DNA of 64,000 nt from Acrocarpospora pleiomorpha (GCF_009687885.1 NZ_BLAF01000007.1:124001-188000), one strand, 5' to 3'; counted from the stretch's first letter, positions 24,325-31,993 are shown. Translations and numbers: made by a program. The notes: a model not told the origin generated them from the sequence alone.

Positions 24325-24816
24325 TTAACGGTGGCCCGATTCATCATTCGATTCCGGGCTCACCATTTCGATACGGAACATCGCGGAATTGACCTGCCCT
24401 GTCCCGGTGGTCGTTTCCACTCGGCCGGCGACTGCTTTGAGAATGTCGATTGTCGTGATGATGCCGGCAATCCAGCCCTGCTCGTCGACCACGGGGAGCG
24501 CGTCCCTGCCCGAGTCGAGCATCAACGCGGAGACGTGCGCGATCGATTGATCCTTCTGAATCCGGGGCAGCCTGCGGTCGTTCAGGAAATCGCGGGCTTC
24601 CCGTCGTGCCAGGTCACCCACGGCGCCCGACCAGCCCGTCGCCAGTTCGTGCAGGCTGAGGATGCCATGCAGCCGGCGGTTCTCGTCGACGACCGGAATA
24701 TGGTGGATCCCCGCACGCCGCATCACCTCCCACGCCATCAGCGGTGATTCCTGCGGTGTGATCGTCACCACGACGCGGGTCATGATGTCGGCCGCGGTGA
24801 GCGGGAGCGTGGTCAT
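24325..24816 (-). CDS. CBS-pair domain protein
   Basis: A 163-aa protein. ATG 24816 follows AGGAGGAG. Two CBS motifs are visible: TAADIMTRVVVTITPQESPL with HHIPVVDENRRLHGILSLHEL, then DALPVVDEQGWIAGIITTIDIL. Such proteins sense adenine nucleotides, and in actinobacteria they are often part of hypoxia or dormancy regulons next to universal stress proteins, as here. Its start overlaps the stop of a truncated USP gene by four bases. Confidence 0.9.
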   Translation of the reverse strand: MTTLPLTAADIMTRVVVTITPQESPLMAWEVMRRAGIHHIPVVDENRRLHGILSLHELATGWSGAVGDLARREARDFLNDRRLPRIQKDQSIAHVSALMLDSGRDALPVVDEQGWIAGIITTIDILKAVAGRVETTTGTGQVNSAMFRIEMVSPESNDESGHR

Positions 24817-24968
24817 CGCTCCTCCTGGCACGGGCGGACGACGGCGACGGGACATGATGCGCGGTGGAGAACGCCGTGGCTCACCGAGCCGAGCACTGCC
24901 GAGCCGAAGGCGCCCATCCCGCGCGAGCCGACAACGACCAGTCCAGCCATAACGGTCTCCTCTGCAGA
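24813..24968 (-). pseudogene. Truncated universal stress protein (C-terminal piece only)
   Basis: The minus frame ending at 24813 encodes AGLVVVGSRGMGAFGSAVLG and then SVSHGVLHRASCPVAVVR, the nucleotide-binding C-terminal third of a USP domain. Upstream of about 24968 the homology stops, and no USP N-terminus (VVGxDGS) is found. The ATGA overlap with the CBS gene suggests they once formed an operon. Confidence 0.65.
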
Positions 24969-25036
24969 CTCGGGTTCCCCTTCTATGGGACCCTGTCGGC
25001 ACGACCGCGAACTGCGGGCGAACGTCACTTTCACAA

Positions 25037-25050
25037 GGGACCTTTGGACC
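25037..25050. promoter_or_regulatory. DosR-like box upstream of the USP remnant/CBS unit
   Basis: GGGACCTTTGGACC resembles the actinobacterial DosR/DevR box (GGGACYTWTGNCCC-like). It lies about 220 bases upstream of the CBS start on the template for that unit. The only nearby plus-strand coding potential is a 31-codon frame (25082-25177), which looks like the 3' end of an unidentified gene. Confidence 0.45.
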
Positions 25051-25169
25051 ACCGCGAGTACCGGTTCGCATCCGGCTCCTGATGGACGACGCGCTCGGAC
25101 CCGCCGAGCGAGCCGGGGTGATCGAGGTCGAAGCGCCTGCCAACGCGGTGCACGGCATCCCCTTCACCG

Positions 25170-26006
25170 TCATCTGACGACCGCGATGGGACAGGTGGCA
25201 CGGTGCAGGACCGGGCGGGTCACCGACCCGATCCGGCCCAGCGGACCAGGCGATCTCGCGGCGCCGACGACGAGCAGCGTGGCCGTGGCCGACAGCCGGG
25301 TCAGGACATCGGGAACCGGACCTTCCTCCAGTAGGTGTGTGCTCTCGACCTCGGGATACTTGGTCCGCCACGCTTCGGTGATCGGTCCGAGGACCTCCTC
25401 ACCTAACGAGTCAGGCAGGAACAGCGACGTCCCGGGCGACCAGGCGACCGGATACTGCCAGGCCTGCGCCGCCACCAGGGGCAGGCCACGCATCGAGGCC
25501 TCCCGGTAGGCGAACTCCAGCACGTGATCGTCGGCAGGGTGGTCGTGTCCGGCGACGGCGGCGACGATCGGGCCGGGATCGGGCCGCCGGGGCACTGAGC
25601 CCGCGCCGCGGACCACGATGACCGGACTGTGGGCGTGGGTCACCACACGGTCGGCGACCGAGCCGATCATCGTACGAACCAGCGCCCGCCGCCCGCGCGA
25701 TCCGACGACGACCAGGTCGGCGACACGGGACAGCTCGATCAGATGCTCGGCCGCCGGACCTTCGCGCAGGTCGCTGTCCACGGTCAGGCCGCTGGTGCAG
25801 TTGCGGGCGCACTCGGCGCCGTGCCACAGCACGTGCTCGGCCGCGCGCCGCAGCGAGTCGCGGCCGAGGTCGTCGCCCGGCTCGTACGGCCAGTGCCAGG
25901 CGTGCGCGACCAGGAGGGGCGCGTGCCGGTGTTCGGCCTCATCCATCGCCCAGTCCAGGGCCTGCATGGAATAGTCGGTTCCGTCGTAGCCGACCACGAT
26001 GGTCAT
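25170..26006 (-). CDS. Universal stress protein with two USP domains
   Basis: A 278-aa tandem USP. ATG 26006 follows GAGGTGGG; an in-frame GTG at 26015 is less likely. Domain 1 begins MTIVVGYDGTDYSMQALDWA and ends DLVVVGSRGRRALVRTMIGS. Domain 2 starts near residue 145 (PIVAAVAGHDHPADDHVLEFA), with its ATP-loop changed to LLVVGAARSPGPLGRIGSVT. Domain 1 keeps the G-x2-G-x9-GS nucleotide motif; domain 2 is more degenerate. Actinobacterial double USPs are usually induced under hypoxia or nitrosative stress. Confidence 0.9.
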   Translation of the reverse strand: MTIVVGYDGTDYSMQALDWAMDEAEHRHAPLLVAHAWHWPYEPGDDLGRDSLRRAAEHVLWHGAECARNCTSGLTVDSDLREGPAAEHLIELSRVADLVVVGSRGRRALVRTMIGSVADRVVTHAHSPVIVVRGAGSVPRRPDPGPIVAAVAGHDHPADDHVLEFAYREASMRGLPLVAAQAWQYPVAWSPGTSLFLPDSLGEEVLGPITEAWRTKYPEVESTHLLEEGPVPDVLTRLSATATLLVVGAARSPGPLGRIGSVTRPVLHRATCPIAVVR

Positions 26007-26028
26007 CGCACCCACCTCATCCCCTCAT

Positions 26029-26132
26029 CTCGGCCAGGTTGGCCCGTTGCCGCCGAGCAGGTCCTCCATGCCCTTGGTTCCGTCGGCGAAGTCGTACAAC
26101 ATCGCGCCCGCCTCCATCGGATGGGCGTCCGT
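26029..26132 (-). pseudogene. N-terminal remnant of pyruvate phosphate dikinase
   Basis: The minus strand reads MLYDFADGTKGMEDLLGGNG and, after a one-base frame slip, GANLAEM. This is the conserved start of PPDK (YDFxEGxxxMxDLLGGKGANLAEM). It breaks off after about 30 residues, directly before the USP gene. PPDK genes commonly accompany USP/CBS genes in actinobacterial dormancy loci. Confidence 0.6.
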
Positions 26133-26163
26133 CGATTCAACGCTCCCTCAAGGACGACGTGCT

Positions 26164-26209
26164 GATCAGAGCCCGAAGCCCGCCGGGCACGGGACCTTCG
26201 GCTCTGATC
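26164..26209. repeat. Long inverted repeat (hairpin) in the divergent spacer
   Basis: GATCAGAGCC plus GAAG (26164-26178, one bulged C) pairs with CTTC plus GGCTCTGATC (26196-26209). The two flanking genes point away from it, so it is not a terminator for either; it may be a relic terminator of a deleted gene. Confidence 0.6.
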
Positions 26210-26216
26210 CAGCGAC

Positions 26217-26272
26217 AGGAGGTCAGCGGCAGGAGGTCAGCGGCAGGAGGTCAACGGCAGGAGGTCAGCGGC
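26217..26272. repeat. Four tandem copies of a 14-bp unit
   Basis: AGGAGGTCAGCGGC is repeated four times head to tail (copies start at 26217, 26231, 26245 and 26259); the third copy has one substitution. No spacer units, so not CRISPR. No coding role is seen. Confidence 0.9.
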
Positions 26273-26441
26273 TACGCCAGATCGAGGCCGCCCGCCCAAG
26301 GGCCTGCGGGCTTGGGATAACGGGCGCCGCGACCCTCAGATGGCGCCGCGGCGGGTCGAAGACGACAAGTGCCGGATGATTTGGGCCGATCCGCTCTGTA
26401 TTAATGGGAAAGATGGGGGTTGGTAGCGCGGTTTCGGGAAA

Positions 26442-26476
26442 TGGACTCTTGGCCTGCGGCAAAGGACTTCAGCCCC
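26442..26476. promoter_or_regulatory. Two DosR-like boxes upstream of the 209-aa protein gene
   Basis: TGGACTCTTGGCCT (26442-26455) and AGGACTTCAGCCCC (26463-26476) both resemble the 14-base core of DosR boxes (GGGACTWWAGTCCC). They lie 38-72 bases before the ATG at 26514, at a spacing seen in dormancy promoters. Everything between 26273 and 26441 is featureless to me. Confidence 0.45.
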
Positions 26477-26513
26477 TGACGTGGCGCGCCCGTGGCCGGG
26501 CAGGGTGGCGTCC

Positions 26514-27143
26514 ATGAAAGTCCTCGTCACCGAATCCGTTCCGGCGGCTGGAACGGTCCCAGGGGCGATGCTGGCCCTCGACGGCCACAACGTCGTGTTC
26601 TGCCATCCGGCTGGCGCCGATGTAGGACCCGCGCCCTGCATCGGGCTGGCGGTCGGCGGCCGTTGCCCGCTGAGACCTGGTGAGGTGGATCTGGTGGTGG
26701 ACATCAGACCGGCTCCCGGGCCGTTCACCATGCGGGAGGCGGGAGCGATGTGCGCGGTGCGCACCGGCACGCCACTCCTGATCGCCGGTCGCCCTCCCAC
26801 TGGATCCACCCTCGCCGAGGAAGCCGTGGAGGTGTGCGAGCAGGATGAGCTCCTCGCGGCGTGCGCGAAGGCGGTGGCGCCCACCGGCCCGGTCGTCCGC
26901 CGAGCGGTCATCGAGGCGGTGGCGCCCATCGCACGACGACTCCGAGAGACACCTGATGTCCGGCTGCTCGACGTCGAGGGCGCCGTGCACATCCATGTCT
27001 CGCTGCTCAACGATCCCGACGACGTGGTGATCGAGGACATCCGCCGGGCGGCCTGGCTCGCCTTCACCAGGGCGACCCGTGGCCGGGTGCAGGCCGTGAG
27101 CCACATAGCGGTACGGACGAAGTCCACAAGCCGGCCCCGATGA
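26514..27143 (+). CDS. Conserved-looking protein of unknown function in the stress island
   Basis: A 209-aa soluble-looking protein starting at ATG 26514. The start MKVLVTESVPAAGTVPGAMLALDGHNVVFCH suggests an alpha/beta fold with a first beta strand, somewhat like a receiver domain or NAD-binding fold. I find no glycine-rich loop and no phospho-acceptor pattern. Cys residues occur in VFCHP, GPAPCIG, GRCPLR, MCAV, VCEQ and ACAK. It follows two DosR-like boxes and lies between USP and WS/DGAT genes, so it is probably induced in the same condition. I do not recognise a function. Confidence 0.75.
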   Translation: MKVLVTESVPAAGTVPGAMLALDGHNVVFCHPAGADVGPAPCIGLAVGGRCPLRPGEVDLVVDIRPAPGPFTMREAGAMCAVRTGTPLLIAGRPPTGSTLAEEAVEVCEQDELLAACAKAVAPTGPVVRRAVIEAVAPIARRLRETPDVRLLDVEGAVHIHVSLLNDPDDVVIEDIRRAAWLAFTRATRGRVQAVSHIAVRTKSTSRPR

Positions 27144-27198
27144 CGACGCGCTGCTCGCGGGCAGGGACGTGGCGCAGGAGCCAGGGGGCGGATGGGCA

Positions 27199-27846
27199 TC
27201 AGCGGCCGGCGACCTGAACGCCCGTACCCTCCGGTGTGGTTCGTTCCGCCCGTTCGCGGATGCCGAGCAGCATCTTGCGCTCCATGATGAGGCTGCCCGG
27301 TTCGACGATCAGCAGGTTGAGCAGCTTGGCGGACGGTCCCGCATCCGGAGTGGAGATTCGGTTGCGGCTGATCAGGCGCGTGGTCTTGCCTTGGGCGAGG
27401 AGGATGAAGGCCCACACCCAGGTGCCGTCGCCGGACCTGAAGACCAGCGCCCGGCCGGGTTCCACGATCTCGGCGCACATGACCGGTCCGGTGTCCCCCA
27501 GCGGGAGCTTGTCGCCGACCTTGAGATCCTGGTACTCGGGAAGGATCTTGTCGGCGCTGTGCATGTTCAGGCCGAGCAGGTTCTCGATCCAGTCATAGGT
27601 GTACGCTCCCGCGCGGCCGCTGCCCATTTGGACCAGCCATGGCCAGACGGCGTCCGTGGTCGCCCCGATGGTGACGGCGCGGGTGGAGATCAGGCAGGGC
27701 GGCGGCAGAAGTTCGTCTCCTGGTAGTTCGCGCCCTGCTTCCTCCGGGGTCGCACCCCAGGTGAGGCTCCACTTGCGCAGGAACAGCGCGTATGTGGCGG
27801 TGACCGCGCCGACTGCCACGCCCGCCTTGACGAGAGATCTGATCAT
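27199..27846 (-). CDS. SRPBCC-like protein with N-terminal membrane anchor
   Basis: A 215-aa protein. ATG 27846 follows GCGGAGGAC. Residues 1-25 form one hydrophobic segment (VKAGVAVGAVTATYALFL). The rest looks like a START/SRPBCC lipid- or ligand-binding fold: ISTRAVTIGATTDAVWPWLVQ and GRAGAYTYDWIENLLGL match the SRPBCC group often placed next to stress genes. It is divergent from the WS/DGAT gene, with a perfect 14-bp palindrome between them. Confidence 0.75.
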   Translation of the reverse strand: MIRSLVKAGVAVGAVTATYALFLRKWSLTWGATPEEAGRELPGDELLPPPCLISTRAVTIGATTDAVWPWLVQMGSGRAGAYTYDWIENLLGLNMHSADKILPEYQDLKVGDKLPLGDTGPVMCAEIVEPGRALVFRSGDGTWVWAFILLAQGKTTRLISRNRISTPDAGPSAKLLNLLIVEPGSLIMERKMLLGIRERAERTTPEGTGVQVAGR

Positions 27847-27935
27847 TGTGTCCTCCGCTGGGACGGTCTATCGATGGCGACCACGCGGTGGCGGCTCGCC
27901 GTTCCCAGCCAAACAGTCGGCAGCGGTGGAGGCGA

Positions 27936-27949
27936 GGGACGTACGTCCC
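27936..27949. promoter_or_regulatory. Perfect 14-bp palindrome, DosR-box-like
   Basis: GGGACGTACGTCCC is its own reverse complement and matches the outer GGGAC/GTCCC arms of the DosR box. It lies between the divergent SRPBCC-like gene and the WS/DGAT gene; the rest of this 276-base spacer shows nothing else. Confidence 0.55.
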
Positions 27950-28122
27950 ATTGCCCGCGTCCTTCGGCCTCCACCTGGCGCGGGCAATCCGAGGATCACC
28001 GGCGTGAACGCCTGTCCCGGCGAGCCGACCAATGGCACCACTGATGATGACCTCCGCCTCATGACGAGCGGCGTGCGGCCGGGCCAGGCTGGGAACGCGT
28101 ACGGGTGTGAGGAGCACGGGCT

Positions 28123-29460
28123 GTGACACACGCGAAAATCGACCGCGCCAGCGGCACCGACCTGGTCAACCTCGCGGTCGATGTCGGGCCGGTTCCCATG
28201 CAGTTCGGAGCCTGCCTGATCCTCGACCCGGGGCCGGGTTTCGACGTGGCGCTCGCGCGGCGGCTGATCGCCCAGCGCGTCCAGGCGATCCCGCGGCTGC
28301 GCCATCGACTGGTCCGCACACCCGTGGGCTGCGGCCGCCCCATCTGGATCGAGGACCCGTCCTTCGACATCGACCATCACCTGCGGGTCACCCGCTGCCC
28401 ACCGCCCGGCGACCAGAACGCGCTGCTCGACCTCGCCACGGAGATGCTCAGCGAGCCGCTGCCGACGTCCCGGCCGCTGTGGTCGATGCGGCTGGTGACC
28501 GGCCTGCCGGATCACCAGATGGCACTGATCGCCTGCTTCCACCACGTGCTCACCGACGGCATGGGAGGCCTGGCCATCCTGGCCGGGCTGGCCGACGGCG
28601 TAACCCCGCCCACACCTCCGGACGCGTTCCCGCGGCGGCTGCCGCCCTATCACAGGCTCGCCGCCGACGCGTGGGCCGGTCGCCTGCGTGCGCTCGCCCG
28701 CGCACCGCGTGCCTGGCGGTATGTCAGGCGCGCCGTCACGGACCTGCGGGCCGTCCCACGGGCGGCCCGCAGTTCCCTGAACCGGCCCACCGGCCGACAC
28801 CAGCGGGTGGCCGTGGTCACCGCGCCCCTCGAAGAAGTCCGGCGAACCGCGCACGCCCATGGCGGCACCGTCAACGACGCCGTCCTGGCCGCCGTCACCG
28901 GCGCTATCCGGACACTGCTGCACACCCGCGACGAGACCCTACCGGCGCTGGTGGTGTCCATCCCGGTGTCGGCACGGCCGTCGGCCACCATCGCCCAACT
29001 CGGCAACCAGGTCGGCGTCCTGCCGATCAGCCTGCCCACCGCGGGCACCCTGGCACACCGGCTGGAGCGGACAGCGGCGATCACGCGAGCCGGCAAGGCG
29101 GCGGCAAGACGGGGAGCTTCCGCCGAACTGGTCGCCGGGGTGAACCGGATCTCCGCCCGCCTGCACGCGCTGCGCTGGATGCTCAACCACCAGCGTCTGA
29201 TCCACACCGTCGTCAGCAACCTGCGCGGCTCCGAACATCCGCTGACCCTCGCCGACGCCCCGGTCCGCACCGTCATCCCGATCTCCCTGGTACGGGGAAA
29301 CGTGACCATCGCCTTCACCGTCCTGTCCTACACCGGCGTTCTGACAGTCACGATCGCCGCCGACGCCACCCACGTCCCTGACCTGCCCATCCTCATCGCG
29401 GCCTTGGAGGAGGAATTCGCGGCGATGAAGAAACACCACACAGGCAACCCGATCGGGTGA
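28123..29460 (+). CDS. Wax ester synthase / diacylglycerol acyltransferase (WS/DGAT) family protein
   Basis: A 445-aa protein. GTG 28123 follows GAGGAGCACGG. The active-site motif HHVLTDG (HHxxxDG) is at residues 140-146. FHHVLTDGMGGLAILAG, NDAVLAAVTGAIR and SNLRGS further on are family hallmarks. The enzyme esterifies acyl-CoA with diacylglycerol or fatty alcohol to make storage lipid. In Mycobacterium tuberculosis the WS/DGAT Tgs1 belongs to the DosR dormancy regulon (established), and the neighbours here (USP, CBS) fit that picture. Confidence 0.9.
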   Translation: MTHAKIDRASGTDLVNLAVDVGPVPMQFGACLILDPGPGFDVALARRLIAQRVQAIPRLRHRLVRTPVGCGRPIWIEDPSFDIDHHLRVTRCPPPGDQNALLDLATEMLSEPLPTSRPLWSMRLVTGLPDHQMALIACFHHVLTDGMGGLAILAGLADGVTPPTPPDAFPRRLPPYHRLAADAWAGRLRALARAPRAWRYVRRAVTDLRAVPRAARSSLNRPTGRHQRVAVVTAPLEEVRRTAHAHGGTVNDAVLAAVTGAIRTLLHTRDETLPALVVSIPVSARPSATIAQLGNQVGVLPISLPTAGTLAHRLERTAAITRAGKAAARRGASAELVAGVNRISARLHALRWMLNHQRLIHTVVSNLRGSEHPLTLADAPVRTVIPISLVRGNVTIAFTVLSYTGVLTVTIAADATHVPDLPILIAALEEEFAAMKKHHTGNPIG

Positions 29461-29560
29461 GCAGTGACCCAAGGTGGTGGTCGCTGTCGGGGACGCTTCC
29501 GGGCTGACTCGGTGTTCGTCGCCGACAACCAGGGATTTCCCGGTGCAGGACAGGCGGCCT

Positions 29561-29902
29561 TCAGGGCTCGATGATGAGGTGTTCGATCAGAGCGTCGCGC
29601 AGGGTGAAACGGTAGTGAAGATCCACGGTGCCGCCGGGGAAGTCGCCCTCCACGTGCTGGGTGACGGTGTACTGGCGGTCGCCGGTCCGCTCGGCGGCGG
29701 TCGGTGTGGTGGTGTAGGTGAATGCGCTGGTCGTGCGGTTCAGCCAGGTCTCGATGGCGTCGATTCCGGTGTGGGTGCTGCCGTCGTCGACCACGGTGGC
29801 GTCGGGGGTGAAGTGCGCGAGTTCGGCGGCGATGTCGTGGGTGTCGTGCGCGGCCAGGAAGCCGGAGATGGTGCCGGGAAGCGAGTCGAGGGCGATGGGC
29901 AT
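29561..29902 (-). CDS. SnoaL-like / NTF2-fold protein
   Basis: A 113-aa protein. ATG 29902 follows AGAGGAGACC. The pattern ISGFLAAHDTHDIAAELAHFTPDATVVDDGSTHTGIDAIETWL is the NTF2-like (SnoaL) fold start, and HYRFTLRDALIEHLIIEP is the typical end. Such proteins are small hydrolases, isomerases or binding proteins. It is divergent from an HxlR regulator with a nested palindrome between them, so it is the likely target of that regulator. Confidence 0.85.
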   Translation of the reverse strand: MPIALDSLPGTISGFLAAHDTHDIAAELAHFTPDATVVDDGSTHTGIDAIETWLNRTTSAFTYTTTPTAAERTGDRQYTVTQHVEGDFPGGTVDLHYRFTLRDALIEHLIIEP

Positions 29903-29918
29903 GACGGTCTCCTCTGTA

Positions 29919-29963
29919 GTTACTGCTAAAATAGAAGCAAGTAGCTTCGACAATAGCAGTAAC
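29919..29963. promoter_or_regulatory. Nested inverted-repeat operator between SnoaL-like and hxlR genes
   Basis: Outer arms GTTACTGCTA (29919-29928) and TAGCAGTAAC (29954-29963) are exact reverse complements. Inside them GAAGC (29934-29938) and GCTTC (29944-29948) form a second exact pair on the same centre. The arrangement suits two HxlR dimers and should control both genes. Confidence 0.75.
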
Positions 29964-29974
29964 CGAGGAGCGGT

Positions 29975-30478
29975 ATGCCAGGGCGCACCAGACCACAGGA
30001 CCGTGAATGTCCGTTGTCGACCACGATCGAGCATGTCGGTGAGTGGTGGACGCTGCTGCTCCTGCACGACGCCTTCGACGGCTACACCCGTTTTGACCAG
30101 TTCCAGGAGAACCTGGGCATCTCTTCCAGCATGCTCACCGCCCGCCTGAAGACCCTCGTGGCCGACGGGTTGCTGGAACGCCGCCCGTACCAAACCAATC
30201 CGGTGCGCCATGAGTACGTCCTGACCGAGCTGGGCCGATCCCTGCGGCCGGTCATCGTCGCCATGGCGGCCTGGGGCAACGCCCGCCTCGCCCCGGGACA
30301 GCGCAGCATGATCCTGATCGACGCGGCCACCGGCGAAGAGGTCGAGCCGGTGGTCGTCGACGCCAGGACCGGCCGCCGCCTGGAGGACAGCCGGACGTAC
30401 GTCTTCACCGCCGGCCCGGCCGCAGGCCCGGGCATGCGCGCCCGCTACACCTCCCAGGAGAGTGTCAACCGCCGCTGA
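29975..30478 (+). CDS. HxlR family transcriptional regulator
   Basis: A 167-aa winged-helix protein starting at ATG 29975. CPLSTTIEHVGEWWTLLLLHDAFDGYTRFDQFQENLGISSSMLTARLKTLVADGLLERRPY is the HxlR domain, with the conserved N-terminal Cys (Cys12) that senses aldehydes or oxidants in some members. The C-terminal ~60 residues are an extension beyond the usual length. It ends inside the convergent soxR gene by 14 bases. Confidence 0.9.
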   Translation: MPGRTRPQDRECPLSTTIEHVGEWWTLLLLHDAFDGYTRFDQFQENLGISSSMLTARLKTLVADGLLERRPYQTNPVRHEYVLTELGRSLRPVIVAMAAWGNARLAPGQRSMILIDAATGEEVEPVVVDARTGRRLEDSRTYVFTAGPAAGPGMRARYTSQESVNRR

Positions 30479-30962
30479 CCTGCTCGGCTTCGACGCGCTC
30501 AACGCGGGGTCCTGAGCTGAGGCGGTGTGGCCCGCTGCCCTTCTCGCCGAGCTTGTCCCCCGGGTTGACCAGGGTGCACTGCTCGAACGACAGGCAGCCG
30601 CAGCCGATGCACTCGGTGAACAGATCGCGCATGCGTTCCAGTCGTTCGATCCGGGCGTTGAGCTCCTCGCGCCAGCAGTCGGACGCCCGTACCCAGAACT
30701 CCCGGGTCGGGGTGGCGCCTTCGGGCAGGAAGCCCAGGACCTCGCCGATCACCGCGAGTGGGATGCCCACGTTCTGCGAGGCGCGGATGAACGCCACCAC
30801 GCGCAGCGTCGTCCGGTGGTAGCGGCGCTGGTTTCCGGACGTACGGCGGCTGCGGATGAGGCCCTGGCGCTCGTAAAAGCGCAGCGCCGACGCGGGCACG
30901 CCGCTGCGCTCGGCGAGCTCGCCGATGGTCAGTTCCTTGGTGTTCCAGGGCACGGTGCTCAC
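30465..30962 (-). CDS. soxR: SoxR redox-sensing MerR-family regulator
   Basis: A 165-aa protein with GTG start at 30962. The MerR helix-turn-helix LTIGELAERSGVPASALRFYERQGLI is followed by the [2Fe-2S] ligand cluster CIGCGCLSFEQC: Cys118, 121, 123 and 129, the same spacing as in Escherichia coli SoxR. In actinomycetes SoxR responds to redox-active metabolites and quinones rather than general superoxide stress (established for Streptomyces). It is divergent from an NmrA-family reductase gene with a perfect dyad in the shared promoter. Confidence 0.93.
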   Translation of the reverse strand: MSTVPWNTKELTIGELAERSGVPASALRFYERQGLIRSRRTSGNQRRYHRTTLRVVAFIRASQNVGIPLAVIGEVLGFLPEGATPTREFWVRASDCWREELNARIERLERMRDLFTECIGCGCLSFEQCTLVNPGDKLGEKGSGPHRLSSGPRVERVEAEQVSGG

Positions 30963-30975
30963 ATCCCAGAGCCTA

Positions 30976-31006
30976 TTGACTTAAACAAATGTTTAAGTCC
31001 GAGCAT
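30976..31006 (+). promoter_or_regulatory. SoxR-type promoter with 22-bp dyad
   Basis: GACTTAAACA (30978-30987) and TGTTTAAGTC (30990-30999) are exact reverse complements with two bases between. A TTGACT -35 element overlaps the left arm (30976-30981), and a GAGCAT -10-like element at 31001-31006 gives a long 19-base spacer, the hallmark of MerR/SoxR-activated promoters. Confidence 0.75.
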
Positions 31007-31013
31007 TGTCGCC

Positions 31014-31865
31014 ATGACTGATCTGAAGAAGAAGGTGCTGGTCACGGGGGCAACCGGCAATGTGGGCAGACGCCTGATCGCCATGCTGGTCGAGGCGGGT
31101 GTCACGCCGCGCGCGCTCGCCAGGGACCCACGCTCGGCCGGGTTGCCGGCCGAGGTCGAGGTGGTACGCGGCGACCTGACCGATCCGGGCTCCCTCGACG
31201 CGGCGCTCGAGGGAGTCGACTCGGTGTTCCTGCTGTGGCCCTTCCTCACGGCGGAGGGGGCGCGGCCCGTCGTGGACGCGATCGGCAGGCACGCGCGCCA
31301 CGTGGTCTACCTGTCCGCCTTCTCCGTACGCGATGACCGCACGGAGAACGGAGTGTGGGGCGAGATGGAGCAGCTGATCGAACAAACCGGAGCGCAGTCG
31401 ACGTTCCTCCGCGCGGGCGGGTTCGCCACCAACACCCTGGGCTGGGCTGGCGAAATCCGCGGCACGGGCGTGGTGCGGGCGCCGTACGCGGGCGCGGCCC
31501 GGTCACTGATCCACGAGGCCGACATCGCCGCCGTGGCGGCCCTGGCGCTGACCGAGGACGGGCACACCGGCTGGCGGTACGTGCTCACCGGCCCGGCGGT
31601 GCTCACCCAGGCAGAGCAAGTGCGCGTCATCGGCGAGGTGATCGGGCGGAGCCTGCGCTTCGACGAGCAGCCGCCCGAGGAGGCCCGCGAGCAGATGATC
31701 GCCGCCTGGGGAAACCCGGCCTTCGTGGACCAGGCGCTCGGATATTGGGCCCGCATCGTCGACGAGCCGGAGCCGGTCACCCGCACCGTGGAGGAGCTGA
31801 CCGGCCGACCGGCCCGTACGTTCCGGGAGTGGGCCCACGACCACGCGCCCACCTTCCAGCGCTGA
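31014..31865 (+). CDS. NmrA/YtfG-like NAD(P)H-binding oxidoreductase
   Basis: A 283-aa atypical SDR. ATG 31014 gives MTDLKKKVLVTGATGNVGRRL with the Rossmann motif GATGNVG. WGEMEQLIEQTGAQSTFLRAGGFATNTLGWAGEI is characteristic of this NmrA group, often annotated as quinone- or nucleotide-sensing reductases. The promoter elements put the transcription start at or within a base or two of the ATG, and there is no ribosome site, so the mRNA is probably leaderless. It is the probable SoxR target, matching the quinone-related role. Confidence 0.88.
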   Translation: MTDLKKKVLVTGATGNVGRRLIAMLVEAGVTPRALARDPRSAGLPAEVEVVRGDLTDPGSLDAALEGVDSVFLLWPFLTAEGARPVVDAIGRHARHVVYLSAFSVRDDRTENGVWGEMEQLIEQTGAQSTFLRAGGFATNTLGWAGEIRGTGVVRAPYAGAARSLIHEADIAAVAALALTEDGHTGWRYVLTGPAVLTQAEQVRVIGEVIGRSLRFDEQPPEEAREQMIAAWGNPAFVDQALGYWARIVDEPEPVTRTVEELTGRPARTFREWAHDHAPTFQR

Positions 31866-31993
31866 CGGCATCGACGGTCCGTTCCTGGCAGGTGGCCGGT
31901 TCGCCGTCAAGTTGACCTTCGACGAGACCGACCAGCGAGGAGCTGCGGTTGGGGCGGTTCAGCTATCGCGGCAGCGACCGGCTGCGTAGGCGG

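Noticed and set aside
25082-25177. 31-codon plus frame (MDDALGPAERAGVIEVEAPA...)
   Set aside because: Could be the 3' end of a lost gene but no family was recognised and it overlaps the convergent USP stop; not supported as a gene.
19477-26272. Tandem repeats at 19477-19608 and 26217-26272 as CRISPR arrays
   Set aside because: Units are contiguous with no spacers and no cas genes nearby.
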